Assembly: GCF_008806975.1 (NCBI RefSeq)
Contig: NZ_CP031728.1
Location: 868,001-932,000, forward strand
Source of the DNA: Cellvibrio sp. KY-GH-1
Lineage (GTDB): Bacteria > Pseudomonadota > Gammaproteobacteria > Pseudomonadales > Cellvibrionaceae
DNA length: 64,000 nucleotides
Reading direction: 5' to 3'
The position numbers and the translations under genes were made by a program. The notes beneath the pieces were generated by a model, which ran no database searches, was not told where the DNA came from, and worked only from the letters and a program-made list of their open reading frames with translations. Shown here in pieces: positions 62,753-64,000 of the stretch (positions within the stretch are counted from its first letter, which is position 1; the number at the start of each line of letters is the position of its first letter).

Positions 62753-64000
62753 TTAAGAAACCGCCGTAGCGGCGTTAGCTTTGAGCAATGCGACTGCTTT
62801 TGATACGAGCTGATGCGCGCGAGCCACGTCGATATTTTTAGGGATGTCCTGGCCATCGGTGGTGTAGGCGATTGGTAGTCGGCTTTGCATAACCACGCCC
62901 AATGCTTCGCCCATGCTCGCCGTTTCATCCAGCTTGGTTAGGATGCAACCCTGTAAACGTGCAGCGCCGTAGGCATGAATTGACGCTTTCAGCATTTGTG
63001 CCTGGCTGTTGCACGACATCACCAGATAGGTTTTTACCTGTTGTTGCGCTGCCAAGGCTGCTAATTGCGCTTTCAAATGTGGATCGCCATGGCGAAAACC
63101 GGCGGTATCAATTAACACCAAAGAGCAATGGCGCAAACTGCGCAATACGTTATCAAGCGGATTGGCTTCATCCACTACGCGCACCGGCACGCGCAAAATC
63201 CGCGCTAGCGAACGCAGTTGATCGTGCGCAGCGATGCGATAAGTGTCGGTGGTGATCAACGCAACCTTGTCAGCGCCGTGTTGCAATACATAGCGTGCTG
63301 CCAACTTGCCGATGGTAGTGGTTTTACCCACGCCGGTTGGACCAACAAATGCGAACACACCACCCTGCTCCACTATATCGCGACCGTTAATCGGCAATTG
63401 ATGGGCGAGGTTTGCCAGTGCATCAGGCCAGGCATCACTCAGAGTTTTGCTTTTGGTACAGGCTTTAATAACGCTGGCAACAACTTCTTTGGGTAACCCC
63501 AAGCGTTCCAGACGACGACTTACGCTAGCCAATACCGGCGAATCGGTGGGAATGGATTGCTGGCCAGTAAGGCGATCCAATTGCTGTTCTAACAAAAAAC
63601 GCATATCGGCAATTTCTGCTTGCAGCTCGGAAAGCTGAGCATTTTGGTCCGCCGAATCATTGTGCGCGGAAGCCTGATGAGCGGATGAAAATTCCGCTGC
63701 AAACGCAGCGGCGTCTTTAACATTCCCACGCGATTCTTTAATGCGGGATTCTTTCACCAGCGTCTCACGAAACGAAAGTGATTCTTGTGACAGTACCGAC
63801 GCGCTCTGCGCCGAACTTCGGGCAGATGATGTAGTAGCTGTTGATCGGGTCACGACAGGCGCATCATCAACCAGGGGATATCGGTCGGCTGCGCTCATAC
63901 CGGGTTTTGGCCGAGTTACCGGTGTTGACGCGTTACGTGGGATACCCGCATTAACGACAGTATTTTTGCCGACCAAAAATTCTTTCGCCGACTCTTCTGC
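62753..64000 (-). CDS. flhF: FlhF, flagellar SRP-like GTPase (5' part outside the window)
   Basis: The frame is open to the right edge, so the true start and the N-terminal B domain are missing. About 415 residues are visible: a linker, the N domain and the SRP-type G domain with GPTGVGKTTTIGKLAARY, DTYRIAAHDQL, DTAGFRHGD and TKLDE. FlhF places the flagellum at the pole. A TTG at 63976 is not a credible start. Confidence 0.93.
   Translation of the reverse strand, partial: AEESAKEFLVGKNTVVNAGIPRNASTPVTRPKPGMSAADRYPLVDDAPVVTRSTATTSSARSSAQSASVLSQESLSFRETLVKESRIKESRGNVKDAAAFAAEFSSAHQASAHNDSADQNAQLSELQAEIADMRFLLEQQLDRLTGQQSIPTDSPVLASVSRRLERLGLPKEVVASVIKACTKSKTLSDAWPDALANLAHQLPINGRDIVEQGGVFAFVGPTGVGKTTTIGKLAARYVLQHGADKVALITTDTYRIAAHDQLRSLARILRVPVRVVDEANPLDNVLRSLRHCSLVLIDTAGFRHGDPHLKAQLAALAAQQQVKTYLVMSCNSQAQMLKASIHAYGAARLQGCILTKLDETASMGEALGVVMQSRLPIAYTTDGQDIPKNIDVARAHQLVSKAVALLKANAATAVS

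Overview
The window looks like the replication-terminus region of a gammaproteobacterial chromosome. The host genes resemble the Pseudomonas/Cellvibrio type: a fliA-cheYZAB-motCD-parC-parP-cheW polar chemotaxis and flagellar cluster, scpAB-rluB, thrH, a 4Fe-4S-type cysH and a glycogen cluster. A Cellvibrionaceae-like host is plausible, but I cannot prove it from sequence alone. No rRNA, tRNA, CRISPR array or transposon was seen.

Region 1 (1-16668) is a tandem array of filamentous-phage (inovirus) DNA inserted at the chromosomal dif site, which survives intact at 16658-16685. From left to right it holds: the end of one helper phage copy (1-417); a complete 6369-bp inovirus (418-6786) with repressor, Rep, ssDNA-binding protein, small membrane proteins, major coat protein, adsorption protein, pVI-like protein and Zot-like assembly ATPase; then three head-to-tail copies of a ~3.3-kb element (6787-10092, 10093-13380, 13381-16668). 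Each small element has its own XRE repressor, divergent Rep, and three small genes, but no recognisable coat, adsorption or assembly gene. It also carries XerCD att sites and non-coding blocks shared with the helper. The arrangement recalls CTXphi with its RS1 satellite in Vibrio cholerae, but the gene set is different. The best reading is a satellite inovirus parasitising the neighbouring phage.

Region 2 (16758-25816): a PilZ protein, then glycogen and alpha-glucan metabolism, with malQ, a GH57 enzyme and glgC on the minus strand, divergent from glgB-glgA on the plus strand. Region 3 (25882-33057): a minus-strand peptide-utilisation operon, a lipoprotein M3 oligopeptidase followed by an Opp-type ABC transporter. 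Region 4 (33313-39726): a CheC-like protein with a PAS-GGDEF cyclase, flavodoxin, a Spy/CpxP-like protein divergent from cpxRA, and a second GGDEF protein.

Region 5 (39780-50053): housekeeping genes (rluB, scpB, scpA, YciO, a PHP phosphoesterase, a VC0807-like membrane protein, YciI, an SH3 protein, a cyclophilin, pdxJ, a SpoU methyltransferase, thrH, cysH). Region 6 (50123-64000): the chemotaxis/flagellar regulatory cluster on the minus strand, transcribed flhF (cut by the window edge) - fleN - fliA - cheY - cheZ - cheA - cheB - motC - motD, then parC - parP - cheW - DUF2802 gene. One plus-strand gene for a periplasmic binding-protein-like product lies between motD and parC.
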